Shown: in pieces, positions 47,590-59,459 of the stretch
Position numbering within the stretch: position 1 is the first letter of the stretch
Layout: the number at the start of each line of letters is the position of its first letter
Assembly (NCBI GenBank): GCA_026874595.1
Contig: CM049310.1
Coordinates: forward strand, 54,317,058 to 54,381,057
Direction: 5' to 3'
From: Sipunculus nudus
Lineage: Eukaryota > Annelida > Sipuncula > Golfingiida > Sipunculidae
DNA: 64,000 bases
Made by a program: the position numbers and the translations under genes
The notes under the pieces: generated by a model
Told to the model about the DNA's origin: nothing
The model's input: the letters and a program-made list of their open reading frames with translations, nothing else
The model's database searches: none

Positions 47590-48130
47590 TAACACTTCGT
47601 GTTAATCGAATCACCAGACCACATTTCCAAACTTATAATATATTTATATTATTAATGGTTATTATGGACCCCCTAAAGTGACATACGTGATATTTTTTTT
47701 CTGGGTTAATATCGCGTTCCCTCGCGATCTTTTCGCGTTCCCTCGCGATCTTTTCGCGTTCCCTCGCGATCTTTCGCGTTCCCTCGCGATAATTTCGCGT
47801 TCCCCTCGCGATCTTTCGCGTTCCCTCGCGATAATTTCGCGTTCCCTCGCGATAATTTCGCGTTCCCTCGCGATAACTTCGCGTTCCCTCGCGATAACTT
47901 CGCGTTCCCTCGCGATCTTTTCGCGTTCCCTCGCGATCTTTTCGCGTTCCCTCGTGATCTTACAAATGATCACTAGGCTATTTCCCTGCTCCCCTTTATC
48001 TAGCATACAACATCTAGCATACAAATAATTGGACGCAGGAACCAGCACAACAGTTATCTGTGTCTCGTTCTGTATCTTTAACACCACCATGCTCCACCTC
48101 TCAGATATACACTCGATGTCAGGTTAACAA
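47590..48130 (+). repeat. Repeat element carrying a 21-bp GC-rich minisatellite (copy 1)
   Basis: The core 47713-47961 holds about 12 units of TTTTCGCGTTCCCTCGCGAT-type sequence (20-22 bp). Flanks ACATACGTGATATTTTTTTT on the left and GTGTCTCGTTCTGTATCTTT on the right recur, inverted, around 52310-52790. Both strands are open because the unit is 7 codons long. The predicted peptides (ARERE or FAFPRDL repeats) are most likely artefacts. Confidence 0.85.
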
Positions 48131-48959
48131 AGCGATACTTGAATAAGAGAGATTAGACTTTTTACCATGTTTCTGATATATGTTATCTATTCCCCATTTA
48201 TTCATTTTTAATTTTTTTTGCAGACCTCTTTTTATTTTTTAGTAATTAGATAATCAAATTATTCGTTTCTATCCTATGTATATTAGCAGTTAGACCCAAC
48301 AACGGATCAACAATGTCAACCTGGAACAGGCCCATATCCCAATGTAATTTACTGAAATTGATAATATTTTTCACGTTAGTTATTGGTTCAGACCCATTTT
48401 AAGATGGGTCAGGCCAAATTACCAATCAACAATATCAACTTTGCACATGCCAATCTCCCTATGTTCATTTACTGATATTGGTAATATTTTATACACATTT
48501 GTTATCTATAAAATAAGACCAAAAAATATACACATATTTAAATTTATTTAAAAAAATAAAAATAAAAATCATTGTACAAGGTATAGAACCTCTGCAGGTT
48601 TATACCTTTCCACCTATCAGCTACTTTCCACACATAATACCATAAAATATACAAATTATAATACTCGTAGATGAGAAACTATTATTTATTTCATTTTTTT
48701 TCTTTTCTTTCTTTTAATTCAAAGCTGTAGGAATGCATCGGCAGATCATGATCGGATATTGGGACGGTCCTTCTTGAGATCGGAAGATGGCGCGCGACAT
48801 TTATATATATATATAAACACACAAAACAAAAACTTAAATGCGCAATTTAAGAACTTTCTTTTTAATCATACCCAGTATTGCCCCCCCCCCCCCCCCCCCC
48901 CAGCTTAATTTCTGAAACCACTGTTTGAATTTATCATTCTGAAATGTTCTGAACTTTTG
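48131..48959. other. AT-rich intergenic DNA ending in a 21-bp poly-C
   Basis: ACCCAACAACGGATCAACAATG and ACCAATCAACAATATCAAC lines at 48294 and 48420 are diverged direct repeats of about 125 bp. C-run 48881-48901. Confidence 0.5.
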
Positions 48960-49092
48960 ATGTCCTAAGTTGTGCTATATAATCATAATACAAGATATGA
49001 AAAGTGCGACGCGAAAGAGACAGATTTGTGCTCGGACGGACAAGGGGTGATCACTAATGCTCTGACGACCTATGGTCAACTGAGCTAAAAAA
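48960..49092 (-). mobile_element. Family 1 5' end remnant
   Basis: Read on the minus strand: TTAGCTCAGTTGACCATAGG, TCGTCAGAGCATTAGTGATC, CCCTTGTCCGTCCGAGC. This is a decayed family 1 start facing left, cut off after the GTCCGTCC tract. Confidence 0.5.
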
Positions 49093-49844
49093 AAATGCAT
49101 GTATTGTCCAAGAAGCATGCGGAAGGTCCAATTTGGTTTGGTCAGGTTCACTGAAATGTTTTTACTTTACCAATTAATTCTGTTTTACGTTAACGGCTAG
49201 GGAAATCTGTTACATTATCGTTTGATTTCGGATTATATTATTGGTTAGTGATACGTTGTCGGTCATTTATTTATTACGTTATCAGTTGGTTTTACATTAT
49301 CAGTTGTGACAGTCCCATGATTATTTTTGGCCTTAGGCCACATCTGTTCTTCTTCTTCTGATACTAAACACTAGTATGAAGATATTCCAGTGTCCAGAGG
49401 GTTATTTTACCCTGGATCATTTTTATACCCACCTTGTCTCATTAATGTATTTTTGTAAATTTGGTTCTCCATTAAGAAACAGAAATATTTAACTTATTTG
49501 CCGACCCCACATCAGTGAATACAAACCACAAGTGTGCCCTGGGAGGACCAAAAATTAAGAAACAGAAATATTTAACTTATTTGCCGACCCCACATGAGTG
49601 AATACAAACCACAAGTGTGCCCTGGGAGGACCAAAAATTCTTCAATTGCCAGTCGATAAACAAATGAAGCGTAGAACCGACCTTTAGAGAATGAGAATAA
49701 AAACTGCCTATTTTGATATCTGGGCCCTGTTTCTTGACTTTTTATTAGTACGTGCCAGGTGGACATTTTCCTGGATTGTTGTGCCTTCTTTCGAGTTTGA
49801 CATTTGCAAACTTTACTTTTGGCATTTACAATTACTCTTTTATT

Positions 49845-50095
49845 AAAGATTTTTTTGGTGGCGGTAACCGCCACCATTTTCAATATTTTAATATTAACAT
49901 CTGCAGAATTCCATTCCGCTTTCGGATTACGTGACACGGCATTATCGCACGCTCCCTCTGATTTTTTACCTGGCGGTAACCAGGCCCGGTGACCACTGCA
50001 CTTGCGAGCCCTGGGTGCGTAATCTATCCCATTGCTGGGTCGAACTCCCGAAGCAGGGCCGGCGAGCACGATCTTCCCATTAAGTCTATTTTAGT
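49845..50095 (-). mobile_element. SINE 3' part, headless (copy in first duplicate)
   Basis: Matches the 3' part of the SINE at 21566-22005: AAAGATTTTTTTGGTGGCGG, TAACCGCC, CCAGGCCCGGTG, CCATTGCTGGGTC, CTTCCCATTAAG. The tRNA head is missing. Its twin is at 51033-51284. Confidence 0.75.
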
Positions 50096-51032
50096 CTCTT
50101 ACACCATCTTCAGAGAGATATTACTCACAAACCATCAATTAAAAATATTAGTTAACATTTTGTTTCATAGAATTATTTCATGCGAATTTTTAATAGAGAA
50201 TCATTCGTTAACTTTTCCGCAATTGTAAATGAAGAAATATTAGAGGAAAAGATGATAAATATATGATAAAAATGCCTGAAAATGTGTGTATGTTCTAAGA
50301 TGACATGCGGAAGGTCCAATTTGGTTTGGTCAGGTTCACTGAAATGTTTTTACTTTACCAATTAATTCTGTTTTACGTTAACGGCTAGGGAAATCTGTTA
50401 CATTATCGTTTGATTTCGGATTATATTATTGGTTAGTGATACGTTGTCGGTCATTTATTTATTACGTTAGCAGTTGGTTTTACATTATCAGTTGTGACAG
50501 TCCCATGATTATTTTTGGCCTTAGGCCACATCTGTTCTTCTTCTTCTGATACTAAACACTAGTATGAAGATATTCCAGTGTCCAGAGGGTTATTTTACCC
50601 TGGATCATTTTTATACCCACCTTGTCTCATTAATGTATTTTTGTAAATTTGGTTCTCCATTAAGAAACAGAAATATTTAACTTATTTGCCGACCCCACAT
50701 CAGTGAATACAAACCACAAGTGTGCCCTGGGAGGACCAAAAATTAAGAAACAGAAATATTTAACTTATTTGCCGACCCCACATGAGTGAATACAAACCAC
50801 AAGTGTGCCCTGGGAGGACCAAAAATTCTTCAATTGCCAGTCGATAAACAAATGAAGCGTAGAACCGACCTTTAGAGAATGAGAATAAAAACTGCCTATT
50901 TTGATATCTGGGCCCTGTTTCTTGACTTTTTATTAGTACGTGCCAGGTGGACATTTTCCTGGATTGTTGTGCCTTCTTTCGAGTTTGACATTTGCAAACT
51001 TTACTTTTGGCATTTACAATTACTCTTTTATT

Positions 51033-51284
51033 AAAGATTTTTTTGGTGGCGGTAACCGCCACCATTTTCAATATTTTAATATTAACATCTGCAGAATTCC
51101 ATTCCGCTTTCGGATTACGTGACACGGCATTATCGCACGCTCCCTCTGATTTTTTTACCTGGCGGTAACCAGGCCCGGTGACCACTGCACTTGCGAGCCC
51201 TGGGTGCGTAATCTATCCCATTGCTGGGTCGAACTCCCGAAGCAGGGCCGGCGAGCACGATCTTCCCATTAAGTCTATTTTAGT
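51033..51284 (-). mobile_element. SINE 3' part, headless (copy in second duplicate)
   Basis: Duplicate of 49845-50095, including the near-perfect GGTGGCGGTAACCGCCACC palindrome. Confidence 0.75.
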
Positions 51285-51495
51285 CTCTTACACCATCTTC
51301 AGAGAGATATTACTCACAAACCATCAATTAAAAATATTAGTTAACATTTTGTTTCATAGAATTATTTCATGCGAATTTTTAATAGAGAATCATTCGTTAA
51401 CTTTTCCGCAATTGTAAATGAAGAAATATTAGAGGAAAAGATGATAAATATATGATAAAAATGCCTGAAAATGTGTGTATGTTCTAAGATGACAT

Positions 51496-51739
51496 TATTG
51501 TTAAATATTATCGGGATATGTGATATATCGTGTTTCTTTAATAAACTCATAAAACCAACAACGAAGGCGTCATTTCTATATAGCAGATCTAATAATTTTA
51601 TGACATTCCGATTATATTAAGTATGTTTTAGGTTGTTTCCAGATCAATTAGATCATCTTAAACACCGGTTTGCACATATCTCCGGGTGGCCGAGGACCCA
51701 TAATAAAACATAGCAAATATGTCGGGCGTGAGGCATATA

Positions 51740-51831
<92 letters not shown>

Positions 51832-51964
51832 GTTTTGACATTGAAAGTATCAATTTTCCAAGATGAACTGTGTCCAGTATTTTAAGTATTTGATCAAATC
51901 TGGCCTTATATTAATTTCATGTCAGGTAAAAGTAAAAGATATGAAATATTAATGAAAACATTTG

Positions 51965-52005
<41 letters not shown>

Positions 52006-52309
52006 ATCAGACCATTTGAGATCATCCTGAAAATTGTAACAAGGAACTTAACAATCTTAACTCCAACATTGTTGATACACACTTTAATTACTACATTACA
52101 CCCTTTCCTAGAATCAAATAAAACTTCCTTTGTTTATTTTTTCATCATATTAAAGAAGATTATGATTGACAACATTTAGTCAGATGTAATATCTCTTGCC
52201 TATAAGGCAATTCATTGTCATCAGAAATGAGTCCTGAGGTCACTGTGTCATCTGCATATTTAATCATTTTTCTCATCTAATCGTATACAAGCATTGTATA
52301 AGTGTTGAC
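51496..52309. repeat. AT-rich DNA with long (TA)n microsatellites
   Basis: TA runs 51750-51830 and 51969-52002. The Tyr-Ile repeat ORFs across them are artefacts. No gene. Confidence 0.85.
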
Positions 52310-52800
52310 CTGACATCGAGCGTATAGTTTATTGGAGCGTAGTGGTGTTAAAGACACAGAGAACGAGACACGGTAAACTGTTGTACTGGTTTCCGCGTCC
52401 ATTTATTTGCATGTATGCCTGATATAGGGGAGCAGGGAACCAGCCTAGCCGAACAGATCGCGAGGGAACGCGAAAAGATCGCGAGGGAACGCGAAAAGAT
52501 CGCGAGGGAACGCGACAAGATCACGAGGGATGGCGATATTATCGCAAGGGAACGCGAAAAGATCGCGAGGGAACGCGAAAAGATCGCGAGGGAACGCGAA
52601 ATTATCGCGAGGGAACGCGAAAAGATCGCGAGGAAACGCGAAAAGATCGCGAGGGAACGCGAAAAGATCGCGAGGGAACGCGAAAAAATCGCGAGGGAAC
52701 GCGAAATTATCGCGAGGGAACGCGAAAAGATCGCGAGGGAACGCGATATTTATCCAGAAAAAAAATATCACGTATGTCACTTTATGTTAGGCTCCATAGG
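52310..52800 (-). repeat. Repeat element carrying the 21-bp minisatellite (copy 2, inverted)
   Basis: The core 52456-52746 is about 14 units of GATCGCGAGGGAACGCGAAA-type sequence, the complement of 47713-47961. Outer flanks GACCTGACATCGAGCG (52309) and AAATATCACGTATGTCAC (52765) match copy 1 inverted. ORFs on both strands are repeat artefacts. Confidence 0.88.
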
Positions 52801-53496
52801 TTATTATAAAAACATTTAAAAGTCTTATTCGGTAATTCGGGTGTATCACTATTCTTAGATACAAGTAAATGTATCATTCCTTTCTTCTTAAACTTTAACC
52901 ATATAAATATGACGTATAAGGCCTACAAAGCCCCCCTATAACTTCGCAGTTTATAGGATGGCCAGACCACGCATCCAAACTTATAATTCTGCACGGGCCC
53001 CACCCCGCCATGTTTATAACCAAGAAATATGTACCTTATGACAAAGTAATCATTATTGTGGCCCAGATCATCATATATGTTCAAGGTGATCGCCACCATG
53101 AATGCGTTTATTCTTACATGAAGATTCCATTTACAACAGTGGTTTTTACAGTTTTTTCCGGGTGCAAGCAGGTAAACAATTACATTGTTATAAACAAAAT
53201 TGTTCCGACCTTTGGAATTATTTAATAATAATGGCATCAAAGACCCCCTACGTATCACGTGATCACTATGACGTAGCGTATGACGTGTAACAACTCTGTT
53301 CAGCACTCCACACACAAGGGGATTGCGCGGTATATGTCTGGGTTCTTGAATATTATATTATTTTTGTTACAGACTTAATGCATGTTATCTGGTAAGAAAA
53401 CGTAACTGGTAATTTTCCCAGGTTAGCTAATATTGTCGGTCATCATGACTTGAAAGCAAAGTTTTCTTTGTTTTACTAGGATAAGAACATATATCA
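52801..53496. other. Intergenic DNA, no gene recognised
   Basis: CCAGACCACGCATCCAAACTTATAAT-like sequence at 52962 resembles 47614, in the same orientation, so the two minisatellite loci share further repeat sequence. The minus-strand ORF 52923-53315 has no recognised domain. Confidence 0.4.
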
Positions 53497-53717
53497 GGCG
53501 CGTATCCAGGATTTTTTGCAGGAAGGGGTCAACGGGTGTCATGCATAAAAATTTTCTTTAAAAAAGGTCGTTGGTTAAGAGCAGGGGGAGGGGTCTCGAC
53601 CCAAAAAACCGCCGTCATGCATACGATTTGTGTAAAAAAAAGGTCGTTGGTTAAGAGTAGAGAGGGGGTTCTTGACCACCCACCACCCCTCCCCCCCCCC
53701 CCCGGATCCGCGCCTGT
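53497..53717. mobile_element. Short MITE with CAGGCGCG ends
   Basis: Left end CAGGCGCGTATCC, right end GGATCCGCGCCTG, 220 bp apart and flanked by TATAT/TATATA. AGGTCGTTGGTTAAGAG is internally duplicated (53565, 53641). Contains a C-run. Confidence 0.75.
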
Positions 53718-54689
53718 ATATATAAAGTTTCACCAGATTGCATCTAAACCTTTTTCTGATAATTTTCGATACAGGCGGATATTAACAAACAAATCGGTAG
53801 CAAACTCAACATTGGAGTGACAGCCTGATATTGTGTTTAGGCCTATTTATTTTTTATCTATTTCAATTTACCCATATTTGACTACCTTCTGACATATTTC
53901 CATATTATAATTCAAATCTCCTTCTGTATAAGCAGTAGCTTTCTATGTTTTTCATAATCCAATCATCAGTTTTTTTTATATTCCGCTATATTTCCTAGTC
54001 CTTTCATTCTCGTGCGTGCAGTGTATATAAGGTTGCATGTTATAACTATATATTTTTTTCACGTTTAATATCATAACTCGACGTAAGCAACTTTTATAAT
54101 ATTGTCACTGTTTATTGTATTTTATATGATTTATATGATTTTATAAAGTATTTCCCAACAGGGAAATTTATGTTAAATCAATTGGATTCCTGAAATATTC
54201 TTGAAGGTAGGTATCATTTTTCTTTCTTTCTTATTTATTAATTATGCTCATACATAACATACATCTAACACTTTTAACTTCGTACTTTAAGACTGAAAAA
54301 AAAACATAAACATATATTAGTTAAACAGATATAATTTGATGAAACGGCGTGTACTTCGTGGGGGTTCTTTTGATATTTTACACATTTTTAATATGGTTAA
54401 AAGCGTTTTTACGCACCCCTGTATACTGTTATTCATTCAGTGCAACACAACTGTTTATTGTTCTATTCCCTTTTTTCAAACTCGGTAATTTACATGTATT
54501 TTGTCAGCTCACAGAATTACACAAGCCCTATGCTTTGTGGATAGATATTAGTATAATAAGAAAATTATTTACCCATTAGTAGCCTTATGCCCTTTTCGCT
54601 TCCCGTAAATGTATATCCGTTATTATTTACGGTTCCATTCTGTTTCGTTTATTTTAGTATAAATCAATATTATAGCGATCACTCTTTAT
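53718..54689. other. AT-rich intergenic DNA, no recognised feature
   Basis: No coding or repeat feature beyond short A/T runs. Confidence 0.45.
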
Positions 54690-55015
54690 CCTACGTCTGT
54701 CCGTCTGTCTGTCCGTCCGTACATTAACAGGGCACAAATCGTAACCACTGGACCTAGAATCTTCTCAATTGAAATCCAGGGAGGTCCATGAAAAGTTCGT
54801 CGGAAACCTGAAATTAGGTCTCTGTTACCCATATCCTCCGCGCTGTGGGGCTCAAGAGTACCCCCCCCCCCGAATTATAAAAAAAAATTTGATACAAAAG
54901 CTCAACTATCTGGACAACTAATGCATTAATCACCATGATACTTTGCATGCATATTGATCATGGAGTGTTACATTAGTTTCTGCAGACTGGTAGCGCCACC
55001 AAATTTTCTCTTGGC
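54690..55015 (+). repeat. Single diverged 340-bp monomer with GTCY tract
   Basis: GTCTGTCCGTCTGTCTGTCC, then TTAACAGGGCACAAATCGTAA, CACTGGACCTAGAATCTT, a C-run and CTGGTAGCGCCACC. One unit of the array at 1-7300, isolated, showing the monomer also occurs singly. Confidence 0.8.
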
Positions 55016-56050
55016 GTGATAATCCACTTATTTAAACCTGTATAATGATTATTATATGTTTTAAATTTATTTGATAATATGGCTTACATTGCTGTTAATA
55101 TTGAAGCAAGAAACCGAGAACAAGTTACGATATGTAAGACCAAGAAGACATAGGTTATGTATGTATGTGTTCGTGCGTGTGTGTGCCTTCATTAATGGAC
55201 GATGTCATAAAAAAAACGTTGCTTGAAAATACAAAACCCCAGGAAGAAGAAAAAAAGACAGAAAAAAGAGAGAGAAAAGGAAATACTGCTGACTATACTG
55301 TGGTTGGCTTTTTGTTCGGGATTCAAATTCGCGATGTTCGTGGAAGTGAAATTATTGTGAAAATTAAACCTCCATGAACAAAATGCCCAACCTCCAGAGG
55401 TGAACATTCAGATTGTACAGCCTATACATCCTTTAGAGTCGCAAGTCAAACATGGATAAATACTTTAGGAATTTTTTATATTATTTCTTAATAAAAAAAA
55501 TTATATTTTTTTATATTATCAATTTTGATCGTTAGATGTTCCCTTCGGTCTTCGTGGATAACCATACATAAACTGCCAAAATACAACATAGATTTTCTTG
55601 CCCCACTCCCCATAATTTCTTACTGTAAGTAAAAATATCTTGTGGAAAGAAATATTTTCTTGGGAGTGGGGCAAGAAAAGTTTTCTTGTTATGGAATTTT
55701 TTTATTACTAGATTTTTTTCTTCTAATTAGATCATTTTTTTTTCTTTCTGTCATGAAAAAAAGATCTTATGGCAAGAAATAATGTAACGCATCCACATAG
55801 CACATGCTATTCATATACTAGCACATAACTAAAATAAATTTCTTTCTATAAGAAAAAATTCTTCTGCCAAAAAATATTTTCTTGGGAGTCAGTAAGAATT
55901 TTTTTTCACACACTGGTCAAGGAAATATTTATTCAGACAATATATCTTGTCTGAAGAAAATTAAGATTGATTTTCTTGAAGATTTCTTGTCAGAAGAACA
56001 TTTTTCATGTCAAGAAATTTTATTATAAAAAGGAAGGTTTTTTTGGCAGT
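55016..56050. repeat. AT-rich DNA with foldback TTTCTTG/CAAGAAA sequences
   Basis: Perfect 18-bp inverted repeat TTTTCTTGCCCCACTCCC (55593-55610) and GGGAGTGGGGCAAGAAAA (55662-55679). TATTTTCTTGGGAGT recurs at 55653 and 55878. Several further TTTCTTG words follow up to 55990. Possibly a decayed MITE cluster. Confidence 0.5.
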
Positions 56051-57600
56051 GTTGTTATGAATTTACTCTGTTGGTTACCGTATCGTATAAGTGAACCCAT
56101 CGAAAAATATAAGGAAATTGAAATTCACGAAAATTATACCTCGCGAATATAAAATCAATCACATTATATAAATTGATATGTTTGCACTCTTTGCTATTAT
56201 AAAATAAAGTATAAAATAAAGCGGCTGTCACGACACAGACATATTGACCCTTATTCCCCCCCCCCCCCCCCCCCCCCGCCCCCCGCACCACCGTGAGTCT
56301 GAGCTAGCGTTCAGCGGGGACATGAGCTTGGTCAACAGCTTGTGTTAGTACAACAAAGATGAATTGATTTCTCAGTACGCCCAGGATTGGTTAATTTCTC
56401 TGGAGATAAGACGTCATAATCTTAGCAGCCCATGGCGTCGCTGCCGATGTTGGGTTAAAACTGTCACCTACAGCGAACCTGCATTAACACATTCACAAAA
56501 TCGTTTGGGTTCATGATGTTATCTATAAATGCACCATAAAATCACTCGTTTTTAGTTTCATCTATCTTTATGTCGCATTTTCTTTGAACTGTTACATTTT
56601 TCTGCCACGTTTAGACGACAGCAGAGAAGTCTTATATACAGGAATGTATATCATAGGTTACACGCAGTAGCGCTATTTGTATAATATATATAATGTCTGC
56701 ATTCATTTAAGACCTAAATAAGACTTCGCTGCCTTGTTGTAAAGAGAAAAGGACGATAGGGTTAGTTCGGGTATTTATAAATATATATAAATTTTCAAAT
56801 ATTTTATCCTAACTGACGATTCATCGAAAATAATTATATAATAATTATAATTGTCTTTAAAATAAATCTTAGATAAGTTTAGTTTTTTATTGTTGAATGT
56901 GTCCCGTATATAATGAATGACAGCAAAATGATGTTTCATTGTACCCTTAGGTTTAAAAGTATGCTCACCTCTGTATTCTAATTTAAGTACATTTGTTTGG
57001 TGCTCTTTTTTAATTATTTCACCTTTACACTTTTTTATTTTATTATTTTGTACTTTTCAAAATACTTTCTCGGTACTTTCTCTCTGTCCAAACCCATCTT
57101 CATTATATATATAACATACGCTCACATTTATTTGTAAATTTTAATGTAACCGTGAGACATGCTTTGTAAGTTTGTATTAACAACAGTTACCTACAAGTAG
57201 TTGAGGACATTTTTCTGTTCTTGCAACAATGTGTGATCAAAGAACTGGATATGCGAAAGGACGACCTCAAATGTTTAGTTCCTCAAACTTCACGGAGATT
57301 CTCCTCGAGACTTTTTTTTTTACAAATATCCAATACAAGCAATAAAACTGAAAAACATTGTATGAATGATTATGCATATTAGAATAAGTATATACACTCA
57401 TTACTACTTTTCTAGGGTTTTTTTTTTTTTTTTTTTCAAAATTATACACTTCTCATTTTTTAATAAATCACCGACAGAACCAGCTCGGGAAGTGTATTTA
57501 CAGTGTTCACTCATGTATTATAGACCTGGATGTACGCTATTAAGCTGAAAACACAGAATCAATGAAATAATTTGTTTACAAGTTTTGTACAGTTTTTTCT
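56051..57600. other. Intergenic DNA, no gene recognised
   Basis: Longest C homopolymer of the window at 56256-56277. Poly-T at 57419-57436. No element or gene identified. Confidence 0.5.
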
Positions 57601-57770
57601 ATCCCATTTTTATTATTCTGTACAGGTTACAAACATTTAACTCCTTTGAGCAATTTCATAACCATGGCAAAGAATTGGGTGTCGGCGGAAGACGTTCTTT
57701 CATTTTGTGATGATAAGCACTGGGGTCAGTTCACAATCTTTCATAATTTCCAAGGAAACTGCACATAACG
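57601..57770 (+). other. Weak coding candidate (short ORF with good start context)
   Basis: ATG at 57664 in the context AACCATGG opens a 34-residue frame (MAKNWVSAEDVLSFCDDKHW...). A TACAG acceptor-like site lies at 57622-57626. It ends at TAA (57766) without a donor. It could be a relic of a transposase N-terminus or chance. Confidence 0.15.
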
Positions 57771-58599
57771 TGGGTGAGCGGCCTGCAGTACTTATATACC
57801 ATCCAGGGCCTGCCTATAGCGTAACAATCATACGCCATTCGAAATACAAAGGATAATATCAAATAGATAATTCATATCTGTTAGGTAATTTTACCGAATA
57901 AATAAAAAATTCCAGCTATATTTACCCAGGTTCCCAGGTATACACCTTAAAGCGTGTTGTTATTATTAAAGGTTTACGAAGTCCCCTTGTCAAGCTGTAA
58001 TTCTATTAAGGCACAGTTTGGAGTTCTTTACCATCGCAAGTACGCATTTCATCAATAAAAAGATTGTTAAACACAGCAGATGACAGAAGATGGAATGCGT
58101 TCCTGTAATTCTTATAACATATTACACCGAAATGAGTGAGTTATGGTTCTGTCATTGCTCCTGTAAAATATCTGTTTATCAGGTGTCACCCAAACAGAGG
58201 TTGTAATGACAGAAGTACACTTATTTTGTTTATTCTAACGCAATGAAGTCTTTCCATTCATGCAGCTGTCGTTGGACGTGCAGAATTCAAGGCGCCACCT
58301 TGGTTGCTTAAGCATGATGAACTACTCGCGTTCTTTCTAATTCATTGTGGAACGGCAGTGGATCAACGGCTGGGGGATGAAAATAACGGTTACCTACGGA
58401 CACAAAAAGGCCTGTTTTATAAGAAAGCATAATGGGAGATTTAAAGGCACCCTGGGAAATTATACCCAAGCGTGGCGCCCCCGACAAACTAGAAAGGACG
58501 CTTATACCGTCATTAATTTAGAAATCATGCGACTATAGTCTCCCAAGTTATTTCTCAGCTTGACGATGTCATTCTAAATATGATTAGAACGCACCTAGA
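57771..58599. other. Intergenic DNA, no recognised feature
   Basis: AAGGCGCCACCTTGG at about 58290 carries the core of the palindrome found in families 1-3, but no surrounding monomer is seen. Confidence 0.4.
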
Positions 58600-58940
58600 A
58601 TAATTTCACCGTTATCCCGGCCGATCCTCCTAACTTCCGAAAAGGAAATGGTCTGTGCATTTGAAGATGACACGCCCGCCAGAACGCGAATCTGACAATC
58701 CCGTCCGGATTCAACAGATCATCCCGTATCAAAACTAATTGAATGTTTAGACACTCGATGATGACTCGTTTCGCCAAACAATCATGCGTATTAACCGGCC
58801 CCTCTGAGCACCCACGCAGACTGGCTACCTATGCGCATGCGCGCTGGACTGCCTTATAAGACCATGCGCTGCTGAGCATGTCCTCACGAAGGGTACTGCC
58901 GCAGCAACTATTGGAAACACAGCCGCAATGCAGGTAGGGC
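58600..58940 (+). promoter_or_regulatory. CpG-containing promoter candidate with NRF1 palindrome
   Basis: TGCGCATGCGC at 58832-58842 matches the NRF1 consensus. CTTATAAG follows at 58853-58860, and CCGCAATGCAG is followed by a GTAGGG donor at 58934. The segment is richer in C+G than its surroundings. A 5' exon of a gene extending to the right is possible; no later exon was identified before 64000. Confidence 0.3.
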
Positions 58941-59459
58941 CTCACATGTTTCTTTCTGTGGTTTTTATCATTGCAAACTGGTTTACGCCTTGCTGTTTGT
59001 GACTTTAAAGACTGGAGGGTTTCCAGAACTGGGATAAAGTAAATTAAATACAAACTTTAAAAAGTTAAATCATATTAGTAAAGTTTTATGTGGTTTAGGA
59101 AATAAACAGATATAACAGTTCAGACCAGATCAATCTCTGAGTGATTTTTTTCCTTGTACATGAAAACACTGGACATTGATTTATCTATGTTTGATTACTT
59201 AAAATATTAATTTTTAGGCATTATTTAGTATGTATCTTAGATGTATCCCATCTGTTTCTTGCAGTATCTTTAGTCACATATGCTGACTATTAAATAAACG
59301 AATTAAAGCTGACTCATGCATTTGAATATAAACATAACATTATATTTAGCAAAATGGGGTCGGTTTTCATGGTTTACAATTTTATTCTAATATGGTTATT
59401 TCTATGGAAAAAACAATTCAAAGTTAAAATGTAAAAAGTTGCCATATTGACACTTAGTC
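58941..59459. other. AT-rich DNA, no recognised feature
   Basis: Nothing beyond AT-rich words. Confidence 0.45.

Larger units (their letters stand above)
49116..51495 (+). repeat. Tandem duplication of 1188 bp, nearly identical copies
   Basis: Copy 1 is 49116-50303 and copy 2 is 50304-51491, with CATGCGGAAGGTCC at both starts. I see one substitution (TTATCAG at 49277 versus TTAGCAG at 50465) and one extra T near 51147. Each copy also contains a short internal duplication (AAGAAACAGAAATATTTAAC twice, ~99 bp apart). The minus-strand ORFs 49572-50069 and 50760-51185 are the same reading frame in both copies, without recognisable domain. Confidence 0.95.

Noticed and set aside
49572-51185. 165/141-codon minus-strand ORFs as duplicated genes
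   Set aside because: They run through a SINE fragment; the similarity is explained by the 1188-bp duplication and no domain is recognised.
51670-52179. Tyr-Ile repeat ORFs
   Set aside because: Translation of (TA)n microsatellites.
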